Of a DNA stretch of 64,000 bases, positions 19,612-30,832 are shown piece by piece. Source of the stretch: Aphelenchoides besseyi (Eukaryota > Nematoda > Chromadorea > Rhabditida > Aphelenchoididae). The notes under the pieces are model-generated. The model worked only from the letters and a program-made list of their open reading frames with translations. It had not been told where the DNA came from and searched no databases. The stretch lies in the NCBI GenBank assembly GCA_024699855.1, contig JAMPIQ010000002.1, forward strand, positions 2,046,001-2,110,000, given 5' to 3'. Numbering within the stretch: position 1 is the stretch's first letter; every line of letters begins with the position of its first letter. The position numbers and the translations under genes were made by a program.

Positions 19612-19793
19612 GACTGATGTGAAGTTAGAAATCAGACAAATCAGTTGCTCACAAATGCTTTCAAGTAGATTATTTGTTACATAAATCGGTCGACTGATTG
19701 TAGTAGATAAACGCAAATCTAAGAATAATCAAATTCGCCAATGATTAGAATCTCCTTTCGCATTGGCGAGTTGATCACCCGCGAGTTCAATTA
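19612..19793 (+). repeat. Dispersed repeat, inverted partner at 62160-62346
   Basis: About 180 bp, including GAAATCAGACAAATCAGTTGCT, CAAGTAGATTATTTG and AATTCGCCAATGATTAGAATC in order, recurs in reverse complement at 62160-62346 with high identity. The similarity ends at GAGTTCAATTA, exactly where the Tc1/mariner element begins, so the partner shows the pre-insertion sequence on this side. Confidence 0.75.
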
Positions 19794-21133
19794 CACTGGT
19801 GGACAAAAGTTTTCACCACCCACTTTTCTCGGAGATTACTGATCCAATTTGGCTCAAATTTTCACCAATTATGAACAAGATACAGTACATATCATACCCC
19901 CAAAATCAATAACTAACAGGCAGAAACAATTTAAAAAATACAAGAATGAATGTTTTCGGCCGGTCAAAAGTTTTCGCCAGTGCGCGGTTTTTGACGGTTT
20001 CTCTCGTTTCTTCTTTAGGTTAGTTGTTTTTTCAACAGTATCAGTTACTCTAATATGTTTACAGTCTTTAAAAATGATCACCGAGCAACAGCGAGCTCAA
20101 ATATTGCGACTGTTTGAGAGGGACAATAACATTAGTGCGATTGCTCGTGAGATGGGAATGGACAGTTTGACGGTGCGGAAAGTTGTACGAAACGTTCAAC
20201 CGAAGAAAATGGGACGTCCTCGACTGATTTCTGACCGAAGTGTTCGCCAAATGAAAAGGCACATCACATCTCTTGTTCGTCGCGGTCAAAGGGTCACGTC
20301 TACGATTATCCAAAAAACGTTTCAAATACCAGCTTCTTGCCGTACAATTCGTCGGACGTTGAACAGCAATGGGGCCTCTTACCAATTGACTAAGAAAGTT
20401 CTACCGCTGAAACCTTCTCACAAGCTTGCACGTCTCAAATTCGCGATTTGCCACCTCGAGCTGAACACTGATTTCGAATCGTGGATTTTCACTGACGAAA
20501 AAAGGTTTTCATACGATGGTCCTGACAGTATAGGTTCCTGGGGCGTTGGGAACACTCGTCTGCAGCGGATCAAACGGCAACAAGGAGGTGGAAGTGTCAT
20601 GGTGTTCGGCGCGATCTGTGCGAATGGCGAATTTTTGATTAAGGTTTGTGCAACCAATCTCAAAACCAAATTGCTTACTTTTGGCTATGATTTTTAGATT
20701 ATAGACGGTACTTATAAGTCTGCGCAGTATGTGAAGGATTTGAAAGACGTCTACATCCCGTGGTGCAATCGCCAAATGGGAGGACGTCCGTGGACGTGGC
20801 AACAAGACAACTGCAGCATCCACAAAGCGAAGATCGTAATGGACTTTTTGAAGCGTCAGAAAGTCTCTACCGTCGAGTGGCCTGCATGTTCACCCGATTT
20901 GTCGATCATCGAAAATGTGTGGCATCTGCTATCAGACCTTGTCTACGCCGATGGACAGTTCACGAATTCAATCGCGTTGACTGAAAAGATCGTCGAATGT
21001 GCAAGCTGATTTTCGGCGGACACAGTCAAGGAACTCTACTCATCAATTGCCAATCGTTTGGTCAAACTAAAGGCCGCAAAAGGAGGAGAAATTCGGTGTT
21101 GAAAGTGAGTGGTGAATACTTTTGACCGCCTCA
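19794..21133 (+). mobile_element. Tc1/mariner element with imperfect inverted repeats
   Basis: The 5' end CACTGGTGGACAAAAG follows a TA. The sequence GGTGGACAAAAGTTTTCACCACCCACTTT (written here in parts: GGTGGACAAAAG, TTTTCACCACC, CACTTT) reappears inverted at about 21103-21133 with several changes. It contains a transposase gene of Tc1/mariner type. The 3' target TA is not clear, so the exact right end is approximate. Confidence 0.8.
20074..21102 (+). pseudogene. Tc1/mariner DD34E transposase with one nonsense codon
   Basis: Starts MITEQQRAQILRLFE with an N-terminal helix-turn-helix (ISAIAREMGMDSLTVRKVV) and the GRPRL hook. The catalytic triad is DD34E: Asp in WIFTDEKRF, Asp in WQQDNCSIH, and Glu 35 positions later in PDLSIIENVW. 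One intron (20644-20697, 54 nt) splits it. A TGA at 21007-21009 interrupts the C-terminus after EKIVECAS; the frame then continues FSADTVKELYSSIANRL to a natural stop at 21102. A single TGG to TGA change would explain it. The element is therefore young but probably inactive. Confidence 0.85.
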
Positions 21134-21185
21134 AAATCGATTTTTGATTGCAGCTTCGGTTGGACTTCGCAAGACCAGTTGTTTT

Positions 21186-22265
21186 CCCTATAAAATAATT
21201 GAGTAACGTCTGTTTGTTTGTGTCCTGAGATCGACCGATTTTGTGCACATTTATTCTGAAATGAGCTCTCTCCATTCACTTATGCTAATTTTTTGGTGTT
21301 TGTGTGCAAAGAAGCGGTCGTGAGAAGAAATGAGTGGTGATTGGAATCGGAAAACGAAAATCATTGTCATTGTTGGTTGGTTGTGTTTTTTGTCGAAGTT
21401 TTCAGTGGTCGTTCAATCAATTTTTGCTTCAAGTTATGGGTTTCCCTATTTCACATCGCAAAGACTTTTATGCGTTGTATCCAGTTTCTCGGCGATCGAT
21501 TTAAAATGATTGGTCGCGTTTCTATCAGTGAAAGTTCAGAAACTCGAGGATCATAATGCGTCGCTCTTCGAGTTCGAATTTCAATTGGAAGGTGGAAACG
21601 TTGAAGTTGTGACTTGGGATGAAATGGCATGCGATTTTGGTAAGTTGAGTTTACATGCAAGCAATGTAAGTTTTGAGAATGCACTCCATTATAACATACT
21701 TTGTTGTAGGTACTTCTTATCGCAATGACCGAATGAATTCCGTATCCTCAAATTCGCTTCAGTCGCGCTCCGCTTCACAAACAGTTGAAAATGTGCGAAA
21801 GGCTATTAAGCGTTGAAGTTCAAGGCAACACGAAGTCTGGAATGAAAGCGAAGCAGCAGTACGTCAAGACCACTTTGGCACAATGAAATGAGTTGCCGAA
21901 CAAGATCCAATTGGTGAATTTCTAGTTAAATTGTCATTACGGTATTTATTGTTTGCAGAATTGGACGTACTTTTCTGATGAAGATTATTCCACGAATGAT
22001 GACGATTCGCAAGTTTGAATCGGCGATAATGGGCTGTAATGTTATCAACGGCATGTTGTCAAAACGGTTGAAAATTGAGTTCGAATATTTTTGCGTCGGT
22101 AGCTGAGATGGACAAGAATGATGCGGCGGCAGTCAAGGCACAGTTTTGCGACGATGGTAAGTCTTATCCGAGAGAACGACTTCCTTTATTCCAACGTTAG
22201 TGGTTTGATCTGGCGATTGGATCAACTCGCGCCATGCACCCAAAATTTCCAGGACTCCATCGAGC
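21186..22265 (+). repeat. Repeat unit A, upstream of Helitron 2
   Basis: About 1.08 kb, nearly identical to 30833-31918 just after Helitron copy 2. It has the shared promoter module (21220-21289) and an OB-fold-like exon around 21540-21640 (LFEFEFQLEGGNVEVVTWDEMA), which follows the same pattern as the RPA-like genes of the Helitrons. Further splice signals are present (GTAAGTTG to TTGTAG near 21642-21710). I read it as a decayed or alternative RPA-like cassette. Confidence 0.65.
21541..21827 (+). pseudogene. OB-fold-like exons in repeat unit A
   Basis: The exon encoding KLEDHNASLFEFEFQLEGG and VEVVTWDEMACDFG is followed by a GT-AG intron and an exon reading TSYRNDRMNSVSSNSLQSRS to a stop. 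The first part matches the beta-strand pattern LATNNDGNSVLIEAWREDA of the Helitron 1 RPA-like protein. The N-terminal exons are not resolved and the second OB fold is missing, so it is probably broken. Confidence 0.4.
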
Positions 22266-22559
22266 GAAAAACTCGGCCATCAGAAGTGAAGCGTGCAGTC
22301 GAAGTCAAGGATTTGGAGAAAAGAAGAAGGTTAATCGCTGTTCTGTTGTTGCAATAGTGTTGTTGTTTTGTCATAAGAATAAATTGTAACGTTGTTTGTT
22401 GTTCTCAATCTGAAGACCAATAGAAAGAAAAGAACGTCTCGGAAGTTCAATTCAATTTCCACAACTGCTTATTATATCTACGATCGTTGAGACTACTCGG
22501 TTGCTTTTTAATCTCATTCTTCTACTATACTATCCACTCCCTCCCACTCTAAATGATCG

Positions 22560-22950
22560 AGTAAAGTTTGTCTGTGTGCGACCGGTTTGAGCTCATTTAT
22601 TTTCGAATGAACGAGACTCTTTATGCTAACGACGATAACGAATGGAAATTTAAGTAATCACAATTCATTTCGTCGTCTGGAAAGTGAAAAGAGCAGTTGT
22701 CGAGTGTTTTTCGTATCAACGTAAGTCGTTTAACATTGAGTTTCGTGGTTATATCTTTGTCTTTCACATCATCGTAATAATCTTGATGTTCCTTTTCAGG
22801 TCGCATCATTCGTATTCTGCCACAAGGATCGAGCGAATTGGTGAGTTGTACACACGTTTGATTTGTCATTTGCGAAGGGATATTTCAGGTGGATCGTGCC
22901 GTCAAGTGGTCGATTTGCGATCTTCGTGGGATAACCCACTTATATAGTCT
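22560..22950 (+). other. Unit B: promoter module plus three short exons
   Basis: A fourth version of the RPA-gene promoter module (22571-22629) is followed by exons with good GT-AG signals (GTAAGTCG at about 22720, GTGAGTTG at about 22841). These can be joined to GRIIRILPQGSSELVDRAVK and then a stop. The peptide is not recognised. By position it is another relic of a Helitron second gene. Between 22380 and 22560, and between 22950 and 23091, nothing else is seen. Confidence 0.3.
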
Positions 22951-23181
22951 AATTTAATTGTTCCTTATAATACCCCCCTTTGTTTGTTGTATTTTTTTGT
23001 CCCCATTGTTTTCGCGTTTATTGTTTCACGTGGTTCGGATTGCCGGACATAAAAAGAATTGAACGCAGATTTTGTCAGTGGCGCGGCAAAGTCTTATACA
23101 GCCAGGATTCAATACCTGTGGCGTGGTATTGTCTAAACAGCCACATCAAGACCAGAAAATCCAAAGACCTTGATTACGAAA

Positions 23182-26100
23182 ATGCCAAAACGTCCACTTC
23201 AACTGACTGATGAGGAGATAAAGGAGCGTGAAGAAGAACGTAAGCGTAAAAACCGTGAACGAATGCGTAAGATTCGTATGGAACAGAAAGCAGCAAAAGC
23301 AACAGAAACGGAAACACGATCAAAAATCGAAATTGAAAACACACAAGCATTACAAGCACAAAGTCAATTGGTTGAGAAAACAAACCAAATGACAAACTTA
23401 ACGAAAAACTCACAAGCATCAGACACACAAATTCAAATCGTTGAAACTGCTCAAGCAACACAATCGATTGCTTCTCCAGACATTTCACAACAAATGTCGT
23501 TCGTCGCTATCGACACTCAAGAACCGGTGCTCACTATCGAACAAGTTTTGGGCGACAAATTCAGCACTCATTGTCAACCGAATGAACTCTGTGAAGCTGC
23601 TCGCAACGAATGCCAAATGTCCAGATTGCAACTACCGAACATGGAGGATATTAGCCAATGGATAGATTTCGAATCAATTGTGTTTGGTTTGTTGATTTTG
23701 ATTGCGAACACTTCGTTGAAAGTTGGTTTAATGTCGATGTCATTTTGGACCGACTACTACCGTTCTGCTGAATCGAATCCGTCGAAGTATTTCATCGTCA
23801 AACCACCGATCGCTCCAAACGAAGACGCTTATTTGTTGATCCCAATTCAAAATTGTGGGCACTACGTTTTGGCGGTAATGGAAAAGAAGGCACTCAGCAA
23901 TCACTGTGTTCTGCATTATTGCGATTCGTTTCATAAACCCGTTTCTCAAAGTGTCTATAGGTTAATCAATTCGATTTACAGTAAATGTTTCGCTCATTGG
24001 ACGGGTTTGGATCCAAATGCAAATATGTTCTTGAACGACATTGGATACCAAAGTGATCTGCAAAATGATACCTGCAATTGTGGTGCTTACGTTGTTTCGA
24101 ATGCAATAAACTTCTTCGAGAACACACATCAGCATTCAAACGGCGTTTTTCTAACAAGATTAAACGAAAGTGGACTCGACAAACGTTTGAATCTGTTTGA
24201 CACATTGGAGGCTTCGTTTTCGTCAATTCGTACTGACAATCAAAATGCCAATGCTGAACCAATGGGTCAATCCGAAGTAATTGTATTAGAAAACGAAGTA
24301 GATGCTGAAAAACGAGCAAAACGATTGCGACAAAAACGTGAAAACATTAACAAAAAACGGGCTTCTGAATCCAATCAACAAAAATTAAATCGTTTATCCG
24401 ATCAAAATATTCGCCAAAGAAGCGTTCGAGAAGCAGAATCTGAACAACAAAAAGTAGATCGATTGGCTAAAGACAAAGTTAAACATCAAGACTCGCGTTC
24501 AAATGAATCAGACCAACAAAAAGCTGATCGATTAAGTAAAGATAAAGCACAACATCAAAATTCACGTTCAAATGAATCAAACCAACAGAAAGCTGAACGA
24601 TTGGCTAAAGATGCAGCCCACCATCAAATTTCGAGAATCACAGCACAACAGAAACAAACTCAACTGAACGTCGCATCCAAACAAGCTGATGTCCCGGTCC
24701 ATCAACTAAGCAAGATGATCAGTGAATGTCTTTGCGGTGCATTGCATTTTGAAGAAGAACGAGTTGGAAATAAACAAACGTTCAACGACTGCTGCAATCA
24801 TGGTAAAATTGAGTTGCCTGACTTACCTAAATTGCCACAAGAATTGGATGATCTGTTCACTGGTAAACACCCACTCTCGAACAACTTTTTGAACAACATC
24901 CGCAAGTATAACTCCGCAAACAGTTTCGCCGCCTTCAATGTTAAGATGCGATCGTTTGCAACTCCGGGTCCTTACTGCTTTTCAATTCAAGGCCAAATCT
25001 GTTACGAGATCGATGAAAGTGTAAGCGCAACAGCTGATCGAAAATACGGCAATTGTTCTTTTCTGATCCAGCAGAAGCAGTTGAAAGAAGAATGAACACG
25101 ACTAACGGAACCAAGAAGGAACTAATGGAGTTGTTGGACAAGATAATACGCGAACATAACCCGCACGCTAAAATGCACATGATGATGAATGAATTGATGA
25201 AAGAAGAAGAGAACGCTGGCCGACCTGTTGAAAATGTGCAAATGTCGTTCAAAATGCGACCCGGTTATGATCCGAACCGTTTCAACGAACCAACTGTCGA
25301 CGAAATCGGCGCCGTTTTTACAACCGACGCTTCTGGAGATATGCGTGAAATGTCCTTAGTCATCCAATTGAAAGACGAACCATCACCACGAGTTCTAAGT
25401 TCATTGAGCCCATTTGCCACTTCCTGGTTGTACCCACTGTTCTTCCCTAAAGGAACTCTCGGATGGTCAATTGATATGACGAAAATAAACGCAAACAAAC
25501 ATACCCGACTAACTCGTGCTGAATTCCATAGTTATCGGTTGGCCATTCGAAAAAAACTCCAACAGTCGAATTCATTACGGTAAGAAACTGTTCCAACAGT
25601 TCGTCGTGGATTCGTATGTGCAAGTGGAAAGCGATCGCATAAAATGGATTCGAATGAACCAAAAGCAACTAAAAACAATTCACTATCATGAACTGCACGC
25701 AAGTCTGAACAAACTCGGTCAAAAACTGGATCGCGCTATTGGAAGAATACGCATTTTGCCATCGACTCACTTCGGCTCACCACGTTTCATGCGTGAGAAC
25801 TACCAGGATGCAATGGCGATAGTTTTGAACAACGGAAACCCGGATCTGTTCATCACCATGACATGCGATGCACTTTGGCCGGAAATCGTACAAACCATCA
25901 ATGAAACCATCGTCCTTGGCGCCAAACAAACAGCTAGTGATCGTCCGGAAACATCGTTGCGCGTGTCTTTGCCCTGAAAGTAGAAGCAATTATTGACGAC
26001 TTGGTGAAGAAACAAATTTTCGGTGAACCGAAATGTTATGTTTACGTTACCGAATTCCAAAAACGCGGACTTCCACATATTCACTGCTTAGTAAGTCTGA

Positions 26101-28803
26101 AAGATGGACAGAAGTTCTTGCAACCAAAAAACATCGACAATTACTTCAGCGCCGAATTGCCGCCAGAATCGGATCCGGAACTGTTAGAATTGGTGAGCAA
26201 GTACATGATCCATCGAGTTTGTGGCGACAAAAACCCCAGCGCTCCATGCATGATCAAGAGAAAGTGCCGACACAAGTTCCCGAAACAGTTTTTGGAAGAA
26301 ACGAAAGTCAACGAAAACGGCTATCCGTTTCTGAAACGACCGAACAACGGACGCACTATTGAAATCAAAGGTGTGAAGTATGATAACCGTCGAGTTGTCC
26401 CACATAGTTGGTACCTTTTGAAGCGCTATCGATGCCATATCAACGTTGAAATTGTGAGCTCCATTAAGAATGTCAAGTACCTTTACAAATACACTTACAA
26501 AGGTTATGACGCCGCTTCTTTGGAACTCCAGTCTTCGGGGAACATCAACCACGATGAAATCAAAGACCACATTGACGGTCGTTACGTCGGTCCTGTCGAA
26601 GCATGTTATCGGATCCTGAAGTTAAAAATGCACGATAAGAGCCACCACATTGAACGATTGCCAATCCATTTGGAAAACCAACAAGCCGTCTACATCGAAG
26701 AAGATTGCGATGCTGAAAAAGCGAAAAAAGCAATGGAAAAGAAAACCAAACTGATGGACTATTTTACCTTAAATGAACGTGATTCAAACGCGCGCCAACT
26801 TCTGTATTCTGAAATCCCAACTCATTACTCATGGAAATCAGTTAAAGTACTCACCAACCAAAACACCGAAACGGTCAATCAATGGGAACCAAGAGTAAGA
26901 AGCAGCAATACGATCGGTCGGATGTATGCAATTAGTCCAAGTCAAGGTGATTTGTGGCACTTACGTCTTTTGCTTCGACACGTCAAAGGTGCGAAAAGTT
27001 TCCAAGAATTGCGAACAGTTGACGGAACTGAATATCAAAATAATGGAGAAGCATGTCTGGCATTGGGTTTGATAGAAGATGATGAAGAGTATGTAAAATG
27101 TATGGAAGAAGCAGTTAAGGTGTTGATGCCACGAAAATTACGTACTCTGTTTGCCAACATACTCATTCATTGCAACCCAGCCGATCCAAAATTGTTGTGG
27201 GAAAAATTCAGACATGATCTGAGCGAGGATTTTTTTGCTCGTCGACTAAAAGATAAGTCAAAAGCAATTGCACGAGCATACAAACGTATTGACACAATCT
27301 TGCAACGGGAAAACAAGTCAATTAAAGACTTCCCATCGATGGACGCAGTAGACGACGTTGACGAAATCGAAGAACCAATTGACCACGAGCAAGAGCTCGA
27401 ATCTGCAAAAGAAATGTACGAAACTTTGAATGACGACCAGAAAGTAATCGTGCACAAAATTCTTGATGTTCTTCAAAACGACTGTGACAAAAAATGTTTT
27501 TTTTGTTGACGGATTAGGAGGTACTGGAAAAACGTATGTCTACAAAACATTGTGTCATTACATCCTCGGATTGAAAAAGAAGTTCTTGACATGTGCCTTC
27601 ACAGGTATTGCTGCTTTGTTGTTGCCCAATGGACGAACGTGCCACAAAACATTTGGACTTGGAGTTCCGCTTGACCGCGATTCGAACTCAACTTTGACTC
27701 CCAACAATCGCGGCGGTAAAATGTTGATGCAAGCAGATGTGATCATTTGGGATGAAGCACCAATGGCCCCTAGATATGCATTAGAAATCGCCGATCGAAA
27801 ACTAAGAGAACTAATGAATAGCAACTTACCATTCGGTGGAAAAATCTTCGTGCTCGGTGGAGACTTCCGACAGATTCTGCCAATTCTGAAGTACGGTACC
27901 ATCGGCGAAACCATCAATTTGTCCATTTGCTCATCAAATTTGTGGAATCAGTTTGAAAAATTGAAATTGACTACCAACATGCGCACCAAACCGAACGAAG
28001 TTGAATTTGCTGATTTCCTGAAACAAGTCGGAGAAGGAACACTGAATAACGAAAACGAACAGATAAACTTACCATCTCACTGTTTAGTTGGCCAGAACTT
28101 GGAACAAGAGATCTTCGGCAAGCTGATTGAAAACAAACAGTTCAACGACATGGGGAACTCGGCGATATTGGTATCCAAACACATTGGCGTCAATGAGTCA
28201 AACGAAAAAGTCCTGAATATGTTAGATGGCCAAAGCAAAACCTACCTTTCAATCGACACGGCCATTGATGCTGAAAACTGTGACGACAACACACTTCTTC
28301 TCCCTGAGTACCTGAATATGATCGAAGAAGGTTCGCTGCCACCACACAAACTAGTGCTCAAGAAAAACGCCGTTGTGATACTGATCCGCAATTTGTCACA
28401 AGAAGACGGTTTGTGCAACGGTACACGATTGTTGGTTTTGGCAATGAATGACCATTCAGTTGAGTGTCAGATTTTAACTGGACATCACGCAGGCGAACGA
28501 CACATCATTCCGCGAATTAACAACACAATTGACTACCGCGGAATGTTCCAATTGAACCGAAAACAGTTCCCATTGAAATTGGCGTTTGCGATGACCATCA
28601 ACAAGAGTCAGGGCCAAACATTCGAACGTGTTGGATTGAATCTCGAACATGAAGTATTCGAACACGGCCAACTGTACGTTGCTTTGTCGCGAGCTCGATC
28701 ATGGGACTCAGTCAAAGTTTTCGTTCCAACAAGCAATCGACAAACTCCAACAGTTTGTTTAGTTAAGAACATTGTGCATCGAGAAGTATTCAAACGATTA
28801 TAA
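23182..28803 (+). pseudogene. Helitron Ulp1-Rep-helicase gene, copy 2, frameshifted
   Basis: Nearly identical to 2072-7687, with the same Ulp1-like residues, four 69-bp repeats, HUH motif, tyrosines and Walker motifs. The frame is broken by small indels relative to copy 1: one base missing near 25051, an extra A in a run near 25548-25554, two extra bases near 25949, and one extra T near 27497. An in-frame three-base gain lies near 27231. Three of these fall in homopolymers, so sequencing error is a real alternative to decay. The pieces are open at 23182-25095, 25053-25583, 25516-25977, 26001-27509 and 27463-28803. Coding differences between copies are mostly silent. The last 35 codons differ strongly from copy 1. 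Confidence 0.9.
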
Positions 28804-28887
28804 GAACAATTCGTATAACAACAACATTTCATTAGCAAAAAACGCAAAAGAGTTCATGAACGAAAATGAATTTGTTTGAAAGAAAGT

Positions 28888-28907
28888 CCATGGCCTTCGG
28901 GCCATGG
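28888..28907. promoter_or_regulatory. Inter-gene hairpin with TTCG loop (Helitron 2)
   Basis: Identical to 7777-7796 in copy 1: CCATGGCC, TTCG, GGCCATGG. It is retained here although sequence on both sides has diverged, which suggests selection or recent exchange. Confidence 0.7.
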
Positions 28908-28959
28908 CAAGGACGCGATTTTTTTTCCGCGTAAACGACGGGGGTGCAGTGGACAACAT

Positions 28960-29330
28960 CAAATAGTCGGTAAGCAATTCGATCTGATGCAATTTACTTT
29001 GTGATTTTTCAGGTCCAATTATTGCCGATCTGTCCACCCGTTATAGCACCAAAATTTCGATCTCGGTCACGTACGTTTTCGAGTTATCTTTGCGATCTGC
29101 ACGTTTCGATTTCAGTTTCTCAATTCCTCAACGGGTGTTTGAAGGACCGAATTTTTGGATGGACAGCAGGAATGAAACGGTCAGTTTGTTGCTAAGCGAT
29201 TTGTTTACAATCGTATTTCAGGTCTACATCTTTAACTACACGTTTACACTCGCCGAATTCTGTCCCTCATCAATACACAACGATATCTCATGGTATTTGA
29301 ATTGATGTTCAACATAACCAATGTGGTTTT
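28960..29330 (+). other. Unresolved spliced ORF between Helitron 2 genes
   Basis: Open segment PIIADLSTRYSTKISISVTY, with candidate introns GTAAGCAATTCG to TTTTTCAG (about 28970-29012) and GTCAGTTTG to ATTTCAG (about 29180-29221). A short stretch (FGWTAGMKR) resembles FEWTTKMKP at the matching place in copy 1. No family is recognised. It is probably the same decayed third gene or leader. From 29331 to 29628 only low-complexity CTCTC-rich DNA is seen. Confidence 0.3.
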
Positions 29331-29629
29331 GTTTCAGCCCGTCTTCTGACTTTATGCATCAATGGATCGACGAGAACATTATGGACCGTTACCACGATCG
29401 TCAATGTTATTTGTCTACAGAAATTGCTGCTGCTGATCTGTTCACAGTCATCTATTCATTGTCTACTTGAGATTGAACGACCGAATTGTCCACTTTGATT
29501 TTAAAATGAACAACCCTTCGAATGAAAATTTGTGTTCAAAATGTTGTTTGCATAACTCTCTCACTTTCTCTCTCACCCTCATTCAATTTGCATACGTATA
29601 CTTTTGCATTTGTCAGCCAAATTGAAAAG

Positions 29630-29638
29630 TATAAAAGG
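29630..29638 (+). promoter_or_regulatory. TATA box of RPA-like gene, Helitron 2
   Basis: TATAAAAGG lies 90 nt before the start codon at 29720 and is followed by TTCAGTTCGG, an initiator-like stretch also seen in copy 1 (TTCAGTTTG). Confidence 0.5.
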
Positions 29639-29719
29639 AAAAGCTTTTGTTCAGTTCGGTTACAGTTCGTCTGTTTTGTCGTCTTTTGCTACAATTCAAG
29701 TAGAGCTCCTTCTCCTGTC

Positions 29720-30647
29720 ATGGCCGACCGTCCGCTCTTCAATGTCAATGCTCCGCCGTTTGTACCGCGCCAAATTGAGCGAGAAGACCAGGAAATCGAA
29801 GATCTGATTGAAGAGAATGAATCGATGAAACCGCAACCGCCGCCTTCACCACCTCCACAACCTCAACCACCTCAACCAGCGTTGACTTCAGCGGAAACAC
29901 TCGATTTGCTGGACCCGGCCGATGGAGACGTAACAATGTGAGTTTCAAAGTGAATCGAAGTTTTTGCTCATGTACTTTATTTTGCAGCTCGATCACGGTG
30001 CGAATCACGCAAGTAAACGCCGTGCGCAAAAACAACCAATGGTATCGAAATCTGCACCGCGCTAGGCTCATGCGCCGATGGTCGAAACATGCAAATTACT
30101 GGCTGGCGAAACTTGGCGACTCGCGTCAGTCGCGAGCTCATGAACAATCACATCATGACTATCGACTTTCTGCGATGTTCGTCCATTGCCAAAGGGCTCA
30201 ATAACGGTCAATTTGTTCACGAAGTTTGTCTGTCAGCTGCAACGACAATTACGGACCATGGAGCGCAAGTTGAGGTTGAACAAGTTCCGTTGATAAATTT
30301 GGATCTCGTTGGTGTGACCATGGGCAAATTTAGTGAGTTCTCTACATCTTTATACGTTTCACACTACACTGTCTGTTTCAGAAACACGTGGATTCGTCTT
30401 GAATGTTCCACGAGCTCTCGGCTTGCGACACATCGGTTCAATCGTTGAGAGCAACATCAAAGTGAATCTTTGCTTTAATGGATCTCCGCCAGTCATGTTT
30501 CCGCGTCAAGAAGTGCATGTTCAAGGACGTTTTGTTAATCAGATGATCCAAGTCGAACACATCGAGTTGGGCCACGAATTTTTGTCCGAAAATGACGGAC
30601 GTCTTCAGAACGTTCGCGCTCCCAACCGTCGTCGATCTCTTGATTGA
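29720..30647 (+). pseudogene. RPA-like OB-fold gene of Helitron 2, one frameshift
   Basis: Homologue of 8678-9957 with only faint identity. The N-terminus is MADRPLFNVNAPPF followed by an acidic part and a Pro/Gln tract (PPPSPPPQPQPP). One intron follows VTI; the next exon has SITVRITQVNAVRK, then a one-base shift near 30044 is needed to reach the OB-fold strands GIEICTALGSCADGRNMQITGWRN. PLINLDLVGVTMGKF aligns with PMINLSDARTQFGKF of copy 1. After a second intron (about 30332-30381) the second OB fold reads TRGFVLNVPRALGL and EVHVQGRFVNQM, ending RRRSLD. The single shift may be an error, as in the first gene of this copy. Confidence 0.65.
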
Positions 30648-30793
30648 ACATGTATGTAAATGTTTTTTTGTTAAAATAAAATTGTTGTTGTTAAAAAGTT
30701 TCTATTGCGTTCTCTTCTTAGACTATCATAGTGTAAGCATTTGAAATTGTTTTGTAAATAAACAATGCGAATGATATGTAATAATTGAAGGGA

Positions 30794-30831
30794 GGCCCCC
30801 CCGAAGGGGGGGCCGACCGCCTATTTACTTG
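30794..30831 (+). terminator. Helitron 2 3' terminus: hairpin plus TACTTG
   Basis: Perfect stem GGCCCCCCC/GGGGGGGCC with a GAA loop (30794-30814), then TACTTG ending at 30831. The next bases (TCCCTCTAAAATAATT) match repeat unit A, which lacks a Helitron at that place. This fixes the boundary within a few bases. Confidence 0.75.
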
Positions 30832-30832
30832 T

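Larger units (their letters stand above)
23092..30831 (+). mobile_element. Helitron copy 2, about 7.7 kb
   Basis: Same layout as copy 1: shared 5' end from ATACAGCC, Ulp1-Rep-helicase gene, UUCG hairpin, TATA box, RPA-like gene, GAA-loop hairpin, TACTTG end. The 5' portion and the first gene are almost identical to copy 1. From about 7500/28620 onward the two diverge sharply, so the 3' third is a different subfamily. The 3' end directly abuts repeat unit A', which elsewhere occurs without it. Confidence 0.85.
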
